Assembly: GCA_006503535.1 (NCBI GenBank)
Contig: QYRS01000013.1
Coordinates: 1,054,001 to 1,118,000 of the forward strand
DNA: 64,000 nt
Direction of reading: 5' to 3'
Origin: Arthrinium phaeospermum
Lineage: Eukaryota > Ascomycota > Sordariomycetes > Amphisphaeriales > Apiosporaceae
Shown here: in pieces, positions 20,370 through 33,318 of the stretch
How the letters are laid out: the number at the start of each line of letters is the position of its first letter
How positions within the stretch are numbered: the stretch's first letter is position 1
The notes under the pieces: model-generated
Database searches by the model: none
Told to the model about the DNA's origin: nothing
What the model saw: the letters and a program-made list of their open reading frames with translations, nothing else
Position numbers and translations under genes: made by a program

Positions 20370-21538
20370 GTCCACTGGAAACGAATGCTCACGTCAAGTA
20401 AGACAATCGTCTGCCCATCTGCGTCAGTTTGTACTCGGGGAATTGGTGTGGAAATGTGTGTGATGCGACACCTCGAGATCCAGACATCTCGGTTAGAGTA
20501 CGAGAAGTGATGGAGCAACTCACCTGGAAGCGTGTCCGTCGGTATGCAGAACGAGTCAACAAGCAGGATGTTCTCTCACATACCACGACTGTATGGTCCA
20601 AGAAGGCATCATCAGCATCATGAAGGTTGTACTTGACGGTAGGCAGGGTTTGCGCGATGACCGTGGGAAATGGCAAAAAATTCGGGACAACTTACTACGA
20701 CGAGGAGGCCTACACGTAGCGCTTCCTGAGTATCAGTGATGGGTCGGTGGACTTTGCTGGGAGCAATCGCCTTGGATGGAATCAGAATCTTATCCGCAAG
20801 TTCCCTCAACTGTAAGTGCAATACCAAGTGCAGGTGCAGATGGAGGTGCAGATTCAGTTGATATTATTGGGGATGGATGATGATGAGGTGGACCTTGAAG
20901 GACAAGATGAGACCAGACTTGTTGTGTTCGATCAGACCATCAATGATGTGTGGGGGATGGATCGAGCAGTTGGCCAAGTACCTAACACAAGAGAAGTGAC
21001 TCCAAATGGTGCATGTGCAGGTGTGCTGTAAGTGGGAGGGAAAGAGCGACCTTCAACTCGTCACCGAACAGTATGTGAGTGGCAACAGCGGTTAGGTGGC
21101 GCCTTATGAGGTGCCATAGGCGGCTTCCCTTCCCACCACAAGCGTACAGCTGAGCTTATCGCCTTAAATCGATATTCTAGATCGGGATCCTCAAGCACAA
21201 AGCATCAGGTGGGGATAGGCAAGCACCTCCTAAATACATGGCCAGGTTTGTGTATCAAACCCCCCATGAAGCCCTTCCATTTGTTTGTATGTATGGTACT
21301 GGCAGGCCAATATAGGGGCCGGAGAGCTCACCACAAAGGTGCCTCGGAAGGAGCCCTTGCAACATAGCCCCTCTGTAGAGCATCTCGCCCAAGTGACAAA
21401 ACCGATGGCTCTCATCCACGCTGGGTACCCCTAAAAGAAGCTTCATGTAAAAGACTGACTCCTCGTATATACAGGCCTCGATAACGTCGCTGTCGCTGGG
21501 GAGCTATAAGCAGGAATCCGCAAATCCTGTCCATTCTT
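20370..21538. other. Upstream region of the SRYA-motif gene
   Basis: About 1.2 kb between two same-strand genes. No coding region is supported. It probably holds the promoter and leader of the SRYA gene and the 3' UTR of POP3. Confidence 0.5.
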
Positions 21539-22435
21539 TCAGCCCTGTTCCCGACTTCGACATACACTGGGCTTCGGCTTTTTTCGATCTACCGTCTCGA
21601 CAGTCTTGATCCTCGTGTCCTTGTAACCGCCGCTCACGGCTTCCCTCAACCACCCAACATCGATGACCGGCACTCGCTTGTGGACGAAGTCAATAAGAGC
21701 CTTGGAGTTCGGAGCATCCCCTGTGACTCCAATGCAGGATACGCGGGGAATCCCAAGCGCCGAAGTTAGACGCTGTTCGCAAGATTTAGAAAACCCCACG
21801 AGTCTGGTGGGTGATTGCAAAGGACGCAAACCAGATGCAGCAGCCACCATCTGGGGAAGGTGGCTATTGATGCCGCTTGGCTGGCCAGAACGAGCCACGA
21901 AGATGACAGAATATTGCCGAAACGACTCTGTAGTGTCGTGGCTCATGGTTGATGATTCTTGCAGACCCCGCGTGACAGTCGTCAGACCAATATCAACGTA
22001 CTGCCTAATTGCAGGCGCTTCAGGGTTCATTGAACCGTTTTCAGTCGTATCTGTTACATGGCGCTTCCGTTTCTTGATACGTTTCCCTTTGGACGTTGGG
22101 GTATGCTGTCTCCGGAAGTTGCCCAGAGGGGAGAGGAAGCTAGATGCCACTGTCAGCACCATCGAATTACAACAAGTCGAATCAGGCACATGAACAGAGA
22201 GAGCCCTGGCAGGCTGCTGACCACAGTGTGATGACAGAAAGTCCCGTTCCTTTGGGATACTGGCTTACTTGCATAGAAGCTCCAAGATAGCATCTTGGTC
22301 ATCGGTTGGGATTTCTGGCCTAGAGAAGCAAGATGTTAGTACTCGTGTACTGGGCTGCGGTTGCCAGGGGAAGACATACCACGAGGACGCAGAGTATGGG
22401 GTATCGAGTTGGTAGAGAAGCTTCTTCTTCTCCAT
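21539..22435 (-). CDS. POP3: RNase P/MRP subunit POP3
   Basis: Three minus-strand exons (22435-22380, 22319-22269, 22139-21539) join in frame to 235 residues. POP3 is a small basic protein of the RNase P and RNase MRP complexes that process pre-tRNA and pre-rRNA. The spliced N terminus, MEKKKLLYQLDTPYSASSWP followed by DQDAILELL, and the blocks FLSPLGNFRRQH, SKGKRIKKRKRH, IFVARSGQPSGINSHLPQMV and LVGFSKSCEQRL match what I recall of filamentous-fungal POP3 proteins. A more distal in-frame ATG at 22447 would add four residues. The USP gene lies divergent 2.9 kb away. Confidence 0.82.
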
Positions 22436-25318
22436 CCTGGCAATCATGCAAGGGCAACAGTGCTAGGCTGAGACATAAGTTGCCTTTGAACGCGATGGCT
22501 AAAGAGCCAAGCTCTGCAGTTAAGATCACGTGCTGATGTTGATACAACAGCAGCAATGCTTGAAGATCTGTTATGAGCAGTCGCTGGCCACAATCGGTTG
22601 GCAAGGATGGAATCGATGTATGCTGTCTTTTGAAAGCAACCCTTTGTCATGTCCACCACCTGCAGCAACTGATGGATGATCCACCTGACGTGCAGATTCG
22701 AGATGGAATTATTCCATCCTTGCTAATAAAGTGGCATGTATGAGGTATCTAGAAACAGCAACTGGCACGTGCACCTGGCTCGTGCGCTGGCGCTTTATCG
22801 CCCACTGCGCTAGACTCTATGTGGTTAGCGTCAGCGAGAATAAGCATTCAAGATTGATGCCCGTTGCATGTCTCCCTCTGTTTCTACTTGGCAGCAAACT
22901 TGGGTCCATGTGTGAGGCTCATGGGAGCGTGCTCGTTGCGGGAATTCATCTCAGTGCCTCTATTAACTGTGCAAAGAGATACAACATAGGCCAGGAGTTG
23001 TTGAGAAAATGGTAGTACAATGAATGGCATCTCTGATCACTGTATATGAAGGAGGTAGTGTACATAGTCAACCCCCTCACATTTGCATACTACAGACCGA
23101 GTTGAATCTGTAGGTGGTGATTTAACATATCCATATTGAAAGGCCTAGATCAAGGACATTACCATACTGGGCGCCACAAGTAAGAACATAACTGCCCCTA
23201 TGATACTCTTAGCATATGAGGCAGCTTTCTAAGAGAGCGTTGGTAAAACGACCGGAGCCAGCAATCTCTACATAATATCTAACATCCAGAAGAAAGTGGC
23301 GCATTCTTCTCTGTCATATGGTCTTATAGGTAGTACCTGTGAACCTTGGGTTGCAATATCCTTCAACTATCCAACTTTGACGTCTATCGAAGTGGCAGGT
23401 AGATAATTGATGTATGCACACACATGCTAAGTAGATAGATGGGATAGGTAAAGATACTCTGCCAGCTCGATGCTGGATTTGGTCTAAGACATTGTGAACC
23501 CCCTAAACGAGGCTGCCTGCCATCCACACAGCTGGAAGTCGTCGATACAATATTAGAGGGTTGACTCGCATGAACACCGATTCAATGCATATATACATTA
23601 TGCACACACGTGCTGATTGTCTCTGATCGAATTGACTTTATACAAGATCTAGAAAAGAGTGGATTTCGATGACATAGTATGTTCAACGAGGTATCCATCT
23701 AGGTGGTGGACATTGGAAGCTGACGCGCTCGTATCTGGACCGGACTAGAGTCGCGTACAGTGGGAGACAAGTACCTCCACACCTAAACTATGCGCAAGGG
23801 GTACCTACGGCTGTCTAGCTTTTTCCAAGGTCCCATATGAAATTGATCTGGTAGAAGTTACATAACCTCCATCAATCAGTGATGCATGTGAGGTAAAAAG
23901 ACCACCCACACTTCCAGTCATCGAGTTGAAGCTCAAGCTTCCATACATAGGTAGGTACCTGGGTAGGTACCTGGGTCAAGAACCTGCACGTTTGTAAGAC
24001 CCAAAAGGCCAGGGTGGGTCCCCCGCAGTTCATCTTTCTCTCTGTCTACCTACCTACCGTGTTGGTGCACATCTCAAGCTTCTGTTGCAGCTGCCTTGCC
24101 TACAGTATCCAACAACATTGGATGGACATGGAACCGAACTAACTAGGTCTCTATGATCGATTTAGGTACTTCCTAAACCCGCTCACTCACTCACTCAATC
24201 ACCTTTCTCCTGCCACTCTCCCTCGAGGACTGCTTCCCTCCCAGGCCTTGCCTTGGCTGGATCTTGTGCTGTTCAGTCACCCGTGCATTGATCTACCAGA
24301 CAACTCTTCAATTCCATCTAGCAGATCTCCCCAAAGACGACAAAGATTGACCATTCTACTCTGCTCTGATACTACGCTACCAACCTCAACCTCAGCTTGG
24401 ATATGACATCTGTTTTCCCTCCCCGTCACCCAGGTATTTTTCGACGGTACCATAAGGCTGCCGGTGCCTGCAGGAAGTCCCCCTACTGTTAGGGGCCGTA
24501 TCCATCACAAGCTCCTGTACATCCTGTCTGCCTACAAGGCTGGACTGCTGTCAAAGGTATGTCAGATCTGGTTTTCTACTTTCTCTTTTTGTGCCTTGGG
24601 ATCCATTCCACGGTCATATTTCTCCTTTCGAGCCTTTTCTTGCATTTATTTCTGCTCTCGAAAGCCTAATTGATTGGAGCAAGTCCTTGCTTCACGTCCA
24701 CTTCACGAGGTACCTACCTACATCATTGTGGGCGGCAAAGAGGCTCCGTTGCTCGCTAAGCAGTTGGATGCCTGCGTTTATGCCTGCGACTTCCGTCCTT
24801 CCCCCCACCTTACAGCCACTAAGCTCGCCCCTCCCCCGCTCCTAGCGTGACGTGAGCCAAATCCATTGCTGCCAAAAGTCGAGCTGTCCCTCAGAGTTAC
24901 CAGCAGTGATATCCACCGATCATCAAGAGCTCCTACCCATGTCCATCCCAATGCTATCTGCCTTATCCGCTACTTCCTTGCACTAGTCTCCATGTAAGGT
25001 ATTCGACTGAGGATTCACATTCGTGGTTGACCTTGGGGGAGAGCCAAGCTTGTCATAACACATCCTCGAACCCTTGCGGCCTGGGACTGAGCTAGTTCTT
25101 TTTCTTCTTCTTCCTTTCCTTCTCAGTCCCGTGCTGGACTTGCTCTCTATTATCCCACCTGATTCGCGTCCCCTTGTCCAACATTCTCGCCCACGCGTGC
25201 ATTCCAACCCACATGCTGATACAGACGAAGCCTGCAAGCCGCCGAGCCATCTCGCGCGAACGCCCCAAGCTCGGAGAGACGTACCTGGAGCTCCTTCATT
25301 TGCGTTTGCACCAACCAG
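22436..25318. other. Large divergent intergenic region POP3/USP
   Basis: Almost 2.9 kb without a supported gene. It holds a 12-bp tandem duplication (23951-23974), a CTCA-type repeat (about 24183-24197), several TACCTAC/GTAGGTA words, and a pyrimidine-rich tract near 25096-25128 just before the deubiquitinase leader. A hydrophobic short frame at 22731-23015 was judged unconvincing. Confidence 0.55.
23951..23974. repeat. 12-bp tandem duplication GTAGGTACCTGG
   Basis: Two exact adjacent copies of GTAGGTACCTGG. The unit contains the partly palindromic word GGTACC. Related GTAGGTA/TACCTAC words occur elsewhere in non-coding parts of this window. Confidence 0.7.
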
Positions 25319-28300
25319 ATGGACCTGGATTCGAGAGCCTCGGCCGACTCGACAGATCGTGCTGTCTCCTCTGAGCCTTGCTCGACACGCCCCAATCCCT
25401 TTGGCGACAGCGATATTTCGGCCCGGAAGCGTCGTCGAACCTCACGTACCGGATCACGCAGTAGATCTGTCGAGTCCTCGCTCTCGCGTGTGGGCATGCC
25501 CGACGAATCCGCCATCATGCGGGTTGACACACCCGAGCCTATCGCACCCAGCACACCTCCGTCACAATCACGGGGTGTAATCAGTGAACCTCACTCTAGC
25601 AAGGTCACAATCAACTTGCGGAACACCGAAGGTCATGTCCCGGTCCCTTCGTCACCCGACTCCCCTTCGACTGCCCGAATAAGAAAAGATTGTGTCAAGC
25701 CCAGCGTCGAAGCTTCCGAAATGGACATGGGCCCCGCACCCCAAGGGGCTACAAGCAGTCTTGGAGATATAGATGAGGAGGACTCGGATGATTCAGAGGT
25801 GCAAATCGTTGCTGTCAGCAATGCCAGAAAGAGCAGCCGCGACGAGATGAGTTTCGCAAACCTACCTACGTCTATCTTCCCAGCCGAGTCCCACAACGCC
25901 CTGGACATGGACCTCCTAATGTTTTCATTTCCGTACCATTCCGCAGATGAGAGCTGCTACGATACTGTCGCTAGGCTTGTTCAGTTCCTGCAGCAACGTA
26001 GGTCGTCACAGTGTCAATACACTGGCGTCCAGAAGCTGATCGATCCAGAAAACGTGCAATTCGACGAAGTGCTAGGTAACCTGAAAGGCTGGTTTGACCA
26101 GTACCTGATTGCTGCAAGAAGCGCACCTACAGCAGTTGTTCAATCTTTCGGCGAGAACAAAACGTTCTGGGCAAATTTGCCTGAGCTGTTCTACATATTC
26201 TTTGGCAGAAGGTATGCCCCTCATCCCTTATTGCTTATGTATACCAGCTCACAATTCTATAGACACGCCCTTTCAAAAACCCGAGACCTGAGAGAGCTCG
26301 CTCGAAGTGTTTTCCTGCAACTGGCACAGGTTACAGCCTTCTTCCTCGTCCATGACTGCCGGGCTTTGGAGGCTGCTTCTCACGATGACGAAGCAAGTGA
26401 GCCAGACATGATGTCTGCATCCTACCTTCCTTGCCTTGCCATTGTCGGTCGACACGAAGAGCAGAATGGGCAATTCATGGAAAATACACCAGAGGTTTCG
26501 GCAATGCTTGAACTTTTCCACAGATGTTCAGGCGGAGCAATGTCGAAACTCAACGAGGTAGCTAGTTTACATCTGAACTTGCTGCCACGGTTCCCGAGAA
26601 GAACGATGGATAATCTCCTGAACATCGCCAACCTTGCAGACACTATCTTACAGGATATCTCTTACCCGGCTGAGTACGGACAAATCTCTCTGGAGGCGCG
26701 GCACACGCGGGCTCAGTCAGATCTGGTTTTAGGCCATCGGCTGTTCAATACAGTATCCGATGCAGTGCGTATCGTGATTGATAAATTCTTGAACCACTTC
26801 GCTCATGATACCGCGAACGGCTTGATTCCCCATCTCACCACAATACTGCGCCTCAGTCTACACGGAGAGCATAAAGAGGCCATGGAGTTCGTGCGGGAAC
26901 ATCAGAAGGACCATCCGGAAATTGCGCCTAACTTCGCAATTGATACGATATCCCATGAATGGCGATACGGTGTTCTTGTGAAGCTTATCAGATCCCGCCA
27001 AATGCAGTTAAGGGTGGCCGCTGTCACAATGCTGTCTCAGGACCTTGTCAGCTCCTGGAGAAAGACTAGCGATGCTCACGATGAGGGAGGCCAGGGTCTG
27101 GAATACTTGCGCTACTTTGCAAAGTATCTGGTCAACACGGGGCTGATCGACTACATCCTAGGACCCACTTGCCATCCAGAGATCACACAGGAAAGTTCCA
27201 ACATCATAGGATTCTTGGTTGTCACCATTACGTTTACAGCTGCACAAGCAAACCTCTTCTGGGATACAGTAACTTCTACTCAGGACCCTCGTGTGGCTGA
27301 AGCACTTGTGCGTATGTTGGCAAGGATCACAACACTCATGGTGCCTGAGCAACAAAGCATGATGTGGCAGCACATGCAAAATCTGCCCCTGGAAGCCATG
27401 ACCCCCTACATGAGAGACCTTTGCGATGCGATGATAAAGGCTCCCACGAACAAACAACAGCCGAGTCCTTCGTTGGCCCCCGTGACGACTTTGCACTTCA
27501 ACTTTATACTCAGGCTGATGCGGGAGTCGTCCGTATTGGATTCCCAGGGCTCTATAGCTTTCCCGGAGGTTCAACACTTTGCCATGATGAAATTCAAGGA
27601 ACTACTTCATCATTTCATGTCTCCCAATGTCCGGCAGGCACTCATCTCTGACTGCATTACCGACATAGCGTCAAAGTCGCCAACAACATCTGGCAGTCTT
27701 GCAGCCTTGTCGATGCTGATTCACAAAGCACAAGCGCAGAATTTGGCGATGCTCATCGCTGAACATGACTTTGCTCGACTAATCATTGACGAGCTTGAAG
27801 CGACGATTTCCCGCGCCCAAGACATTGGTAATGTCATGGTATATGCAAACACACTGGAAGGCAATAGCATCAATAACGCGCGTCGGGACCTCATCTGCTC
27901 ACTTATACTTAACCATGGATCGTCAATCACCTCCGTCGACGGTCGGCGACTCTGGGACCTATTAGTAGGTACAGGGGCCGCGTGCCAAGAAGACAGACGT
28001 GCTGCTTGGCACAGTCTGAATGCTCTCCGGAAGCATCCGCACCAGGAGCAGAATCCATATCTGATCTCATGCCTCCATGAGTACCTACCCACCCTCCCGC
28101 CGACGTGTTATTGCGAAGGCGCACTGGAGTTTGTTCGCTATAGCCTCCTAAGCCTAGTGAATGATCCAAACGGCGCTGTTTTTGATGAAGAGGGTCAGTT
28201 GGAGACGGACATCGTCGAGCTCATCTGGCATATTATCTTGACAGCGCCAAGCCAGAGCATCGAGAAAGATGCCATTCAGACGCTTGTGAATGAAGTTTAT

Positions 28301-31300
28301 GTGGAAGGCAGTTTGATCATGTCTTTCCCTCTTCATCGAGCTCGCAAAGCGCACTTTGGCCTTGTGAACCGGTGCCTAGACCAGCTGGCAGTGGCCGCAC
28401 GAGCACTTCAGGCGTTCAACAATGGACCATCGAACGGAGACGATGGATCAATGATCACTGAGGATACAGAGAACCAGCAGAAGGAACAAGAGCTGAAGTT
28501 TGTCAGATCCCTTCTCGTGTTGCGCACCTTCCAAAAGACTCTACAGAGTAAAGCACACTTTGCTGCTCCGGATCTGAGATCCCTCATGCTCCAAGCGCCT
28601 GGCACCATGGAAGGGGAATCAGCTGGACTCAAGTACCAATCTTTTGATGGACATGTACACACAGAGGTCAAACCCCTCAGTATAGGAAGGCAGAACACTG
28701 CAGCGTCCTTGCTTGCAAGTCTTAGAGAAGAGACGGGGTTTGACAACTATCGTATCTTCTACCGAGGGGCACCGCTTGCACCTACTGAAGAGCAAATCTG
28801 CAAATCGCTGGATGAACTTGGTGTTCATGATGGACTCATTCTCGTCAAGAAGGAAACAGGCGCGGTGCTCTCTCCCGTCAAAATCAAGCCCGGAGCATCG
28901 CCTCTGGAGATTGAAATCATGAGCCATTTCAAGCAGCTGTGGGAATATCTGAGCATGGAGGAGGAACTGGCTCAGGAGGTACTGTGATCAAGCCAACACT
29001 ATGAGTTTTAAGCTAACATGGTCATTAGATATACGCGTTTCTCGTGAAGTTACCGGCAGACGAATCTTTTCTACAGGCATTCGAAGATGGCACAGCAACT
29101 TCCGAGGACATATTCCCACTTGGCCAGCCGTTCAAGTGCCTTTATGCGATACATGCCCTGCGCGAGTATCTGAGCACACGTCGACTTAAGGCTCAGGTAT
29201 CGCAGGTAAGCGAACCAGATACTGACGCCTATAAACGGGTGGTACTTGACCAGAGTGAAGCTCTCCTCAAGGCGGCTTCATTAGTTGTCACGGCCATTTG
29301 CAACAAGGAAGTCATTGGGCAATGTGCGAATGAGGCTATTCGTATAATGCTTAGCCTGCACTTGGTTGACAATCTCGTCCAACTTCTAAAAGGTCAGTCG
29401 TATCACGCTGGGTTGCGACTTTGGCAGTGCTCAGCTAACGTTGTTTTAGAATCTGACACTGCTCCTTCCGTTGTCGATTATCTTACCCCGGCTCTTTTGG
29501 AGCGCCTGCTGGAAATCTTGCGTTTCGCTACTGCTGTGCCATCGACCCAGAACAGCATAGAGTTGATCCACAGGAGTCTGGAGGCTCTACTTGAATGTTG
29601 CGTCAAGAACAATGCGTTCTGGGATACATTCAAGAGCAGTCGTTCTGCGAAAGAAGTCGTACAGAATCTTCTTATCGACGATGACAGGCAATATGTGAGG
29701 AAGGGGGTCGTGAAGCTCATGAGTGCCAAGATCTTCTACAACCATAGCCCACCCGGAACGCCTGCTTTGGCCTTTGCCGAGTTCTTCTGGCCAATCGCTT
29801 TTGAACTGCTACCACGCGCTGTCGAGGACTCGGAAAAGAGCGAAGAAGTATTCAGCCTCGCCATTGTCCTTATCAAGAAGTTAGGCGACGCAGAATCGGC
29901 CGTGCTAGACTTAGGGCACTGCCTTTTTCAATGCGGCGACCTCCTACTTCAACACAACAGCGTTGAGGATGTTTCTCATCCTGAGCGAATCGATGTAATC
30001 TCTCATGGGCTGCTTTCTATTCTGAGCCACGGAGGTCGACATCTGCGTGCCAGGAATGTGCCCTTGCAGCTCCCTCAAAACTTTCTCAAGGTTGCTTTTC
30101 GTAAGCATCTGTTTCCCGAGGAGAACGAAGAAGGACCACTCGTCCCAGAGGTCTTGCTGAATCCTTCTTCAAGAAACATGCTGTGCGACATTCTTAGCAA
30201 TCTGGCCCGTGAAACGCCCGGTCAACTGAAGGCTCTCCTCCGAAGTCTCGAAGGGCTGACAAAGTATTGCCCTGATCAACCTGATGATCCATACAGATAT
30301 GAATTGCCTCCCCTTTTCGACCGGGCCAAGGCCATCCGTTCATCTAGCGGATACCCAGGACTGCGAAATCTCTCCAACACGTGTTACCTGAACTCTTTAT
30401 TCACTCAGCTGTTCATGAACACCGGGTTTCGCCGCTTTATGCTCGAGAGACCCATTATGGACACAGAGACACATCACCTTCTTAGTGAGACGCAGGTCCT
30501 ATTTGCCAATATGCAGGGGAGCATCCGCAGATTTGTTGACCCCCAGTCCTGCGTGTCGTCAATCATGACGTACGAGGAAACCCCTATCGATATCCACAAT
30601 CAAATGGACGTCGATGAGTTCTACAATCTTCTCTTTGACCGGTGGGAGGCGCAACTGCCGACGGAGAGGGCCAAGAAAACACTGAAGTCGATCTACGGGG
30701 GCCAACTTGTCCAGCAAGTCAAGTCGAAAGAATGCGAACATGTCTCCGAACGTATGGAGCCTTTCTCAGCCATCCAATGTGATATCAAAGGCAAGTCTGG
30801 GCTAGAGGCAAGTCTTCAGGCATACGTCGATGGTGAGATCATGGAAGGTGATAACAAATACAAATGCGAAACTTGTGATCGGCATGTGGATGCGGTCAAG
30901 CGGGCCTGTCTCAAGGACATCCCGGATAACCTCATCTTCCACCTGAAGAGGTTCGATTTTAACCTGAGGACTCTTCAGCGAAGCAAAATCAACGACTACT
31001 TTCCTTTCCCGAGCAAGATAGATATGCAACCCTATACTATTGAGCATCTCAGCAATCCGTCGGACAATGCCGAGCCCGACACTTTTGAATTGGTTGGTGT
31101 TCTGGTTCACTCGGGCACTGCTGAATCTGGCCACTACTACTCGTATATTCGAGAGCGGCCCAGCACCAATGCCTCACCCTGGGTGGAGTTCAACGATGAC
31201 TCGGTGACCACGTGGGACCCTTCGTTGATGGCTGGCATGTGCTTTGGCGGCCAGGACTATCCTCGTTCGCACTACGACAATGGACACGTGTATGAGAAAG

Positions 31301-33318
31301 TTTACAGTGCATACATGCTGTTCTATCAGAGATCCTCTTCGCTCAGGCGACAACAGGCTGAGCTGCTCGCTTCCGGCATTCCAGGTCCCCTCAAGTTTGC
31401 CCTGCCCTCTGACCTCGACCTTGCCATCAAGGAAGAAAATTGGGCCATCATACACAGGCATTGTACCAATGATCCTACGCACATTCCTTTTGTCGTGAAG
31501 GTCCTTGCCAATGCGTGGGAGGGTGAATGCGCCGAAGATCATATGATGCAGGACAGCGCTATCAAGGTTGCACTTGGTCATCTAGACCAAGTGGCCTCAC
31601 GTGCCAAGGAAACGCCCGATTTCGACGCCCTTTATCCCGTCCTAGTAAGCGTCTGCAGGAAATGCCCTCGGTGCTGCGCCATGGTTTTCAAGTACTTTGA
31701 GGCGCGACCCGAAGCTCTTCGCAACTTGATACAGCGGAACGCAGACCCGGCAATAAGACACCAGGTCGGAAGCTTGTTCATCTTTGTACTGAGCACCATC
31801 AGAACTCGCTATCCCCTTGAATATGGCGTTTCGGAAGCGGATGGTACGGCACCAGGCCGAACGAAACTGGCAGGCCCCCCTTTGGTCATGTCTGCCGGTG
31901 GCCTGTTCCTTAGACTTTGGGAGACTTTTCATAGTGCAATCCGCGCCTGGCCTGAGTTCTTTGGAGTCATGGAAGATTTTGCGCAGCTTGGACGACCCGA
32001 GGCGGCCGTGCTCCTGCAAGCTGACTTTCTTGAAAAGCTCATCTTGATTATTGCGGCCGATGCCAATGCCGGCCTGGAGGACGTTCCGATGCAATACTCG
32101 CGTCTTGTTACTGTGGTCAACAGGCGAATGGCCACCAAGCCTCCCAATTACGAGAATGTCATCGCGTTGATCGACACGCTGATGGGTGTCATGGACAGCC
32201 CGATTACCCGTGCATCGACTATACCGGAGAACAGCGGCGAACGCTTGGCTATGTCGCTTAGAGAGCAGAACATTCCATATACTGCCAGAGAAATCAACCG
32301 GCTTCACGCATCTTGGCCCGGCCTTCCAGCTGCGGTTTTCATTGATAAGCTGATACAGATTGACCAGAACGCGGTCGCCACCGACAGCATCATCGGCCGC
32401 CTGATGGAACTGAACCAGTCGATGGACGATAAAGTGCTCGACACATTACGATATCGCATCACTGGCCAGATGGTCTCGCACGCTGTGGCTCCCTACCTAC
32501 GCATGGCGGTGCTGTATGTCCAGACCAGCAACAATCCGGCAGGTGTCGAGACCCTCATCAGTCACGTAAATTCGCAGGCCATGGCGCTCCATAACGTTGC
32601 CGAGGGCCTGAACTTCCTCGACTTCTTCAAGGAAACATTTGATAGTTCCCGGGTGTCGCAGAAGAGCCTGGACGATGTGGAGCTTCAGGGATTACGCAAT
32701 CTGCCATGTTGGGCTCCTGGTCTAATTGGGTCGGTTGACCGCGCTGTGGCATACTCAACCGAGGTGTTCCTACACGATGTCGTATTTTCCCATGGCTCAT
32801 CACCAAGCTTTGGTGACGAGGACGGCGGTGCTATTCGGTCCCAGGCTGTTGCCCGGGCCGGTGCTGAGATAGCGATCGAGTGCCTGGCATACCTCCGAGA
32901 TACCTATGTGGCTCGAGGGGTTCAGGCACCCCGAGATCCAGTCGGACGTTTGGAGGCGGTCATCACTGCTGCCGAAGGCTATTTCAATGGGAATCTTGGT
33001 GTTGATGACCTGAAAGAGCAGTATCAGGAGCTCAGGCAAGGTGAGTGAGGCGAGTGCAAAGTAGCAAGCATGGGTGCAGAAGCTAATTGTCGTTGTGTGC
33101 TAGAGGTTCTAGAGCCAGTGAGACGCCTCACGGTCGATGAGATCGAGGAGGATGGATCTGGTATGTGGAGCGATTCCTCTTCCTCGGCCACCTTAGACGA
33201 GTTGAGCTGATTGAATGAAGACTGGGACAACTCCATCGCCTCGTCGGAACAAATGGATAGTCTGGCCGACCTTAGCATGCAGGCCATGGGCGAACTTCAG
33301 GACGCGGAGATGCAATGA
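25319..33318 (+). CDS. Giant USP-family ubiquitin C-terminal hydrolase (USP9X/USP24/USP34-like)
   Basis: Preferred exons are 25319-26211, 26263-28978, 29029-29392, 29450-33040, 33104-33160 and 33221-33318, giving about 2572 residues. Two of the introns (26212-26262 and 29393-29449) are multiples of three without stops, so retention would add 17 and 19 residues. The enzyme is a cysteine protease that removes ubiquitin from proteins. The Cys box GLRNLSNTCYLNS has its catalytic Cys near residue 1636, and the His box SGHYYSYIRE has its His near 1886, followed by WVEFNDDSV. A CETC zinc-binding pair and LIFHLKRFDF lie between them. The first 1600 residues are helical-repeat-like, as in USP9X/USP34, and start with a Ser-rich acidic stretch. 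A ubiquitin-like fold seems present near 28660-28860 (IFYRGAPLAP, LDELGVHDGLILV). Cellular targets cannot be read from sequence. Confidence 0.92.

Noticed and set aside
22731..23015. 94-codon hydrophobic frame
   Set aside because: No domain, no flanking exons, AT-rich intergenic setting; composition does not resemble the surrounding genes.
24404..24561. Possible first exon with a protein-like stretch ending at a GTATGT donor (…AYKAGLLSK)
   Set aside because: The protein-like frame has no ATG, an upstream TGA interrupts it, and no acceptor joins it to the deubiquitinase start. It may be leader sequence.
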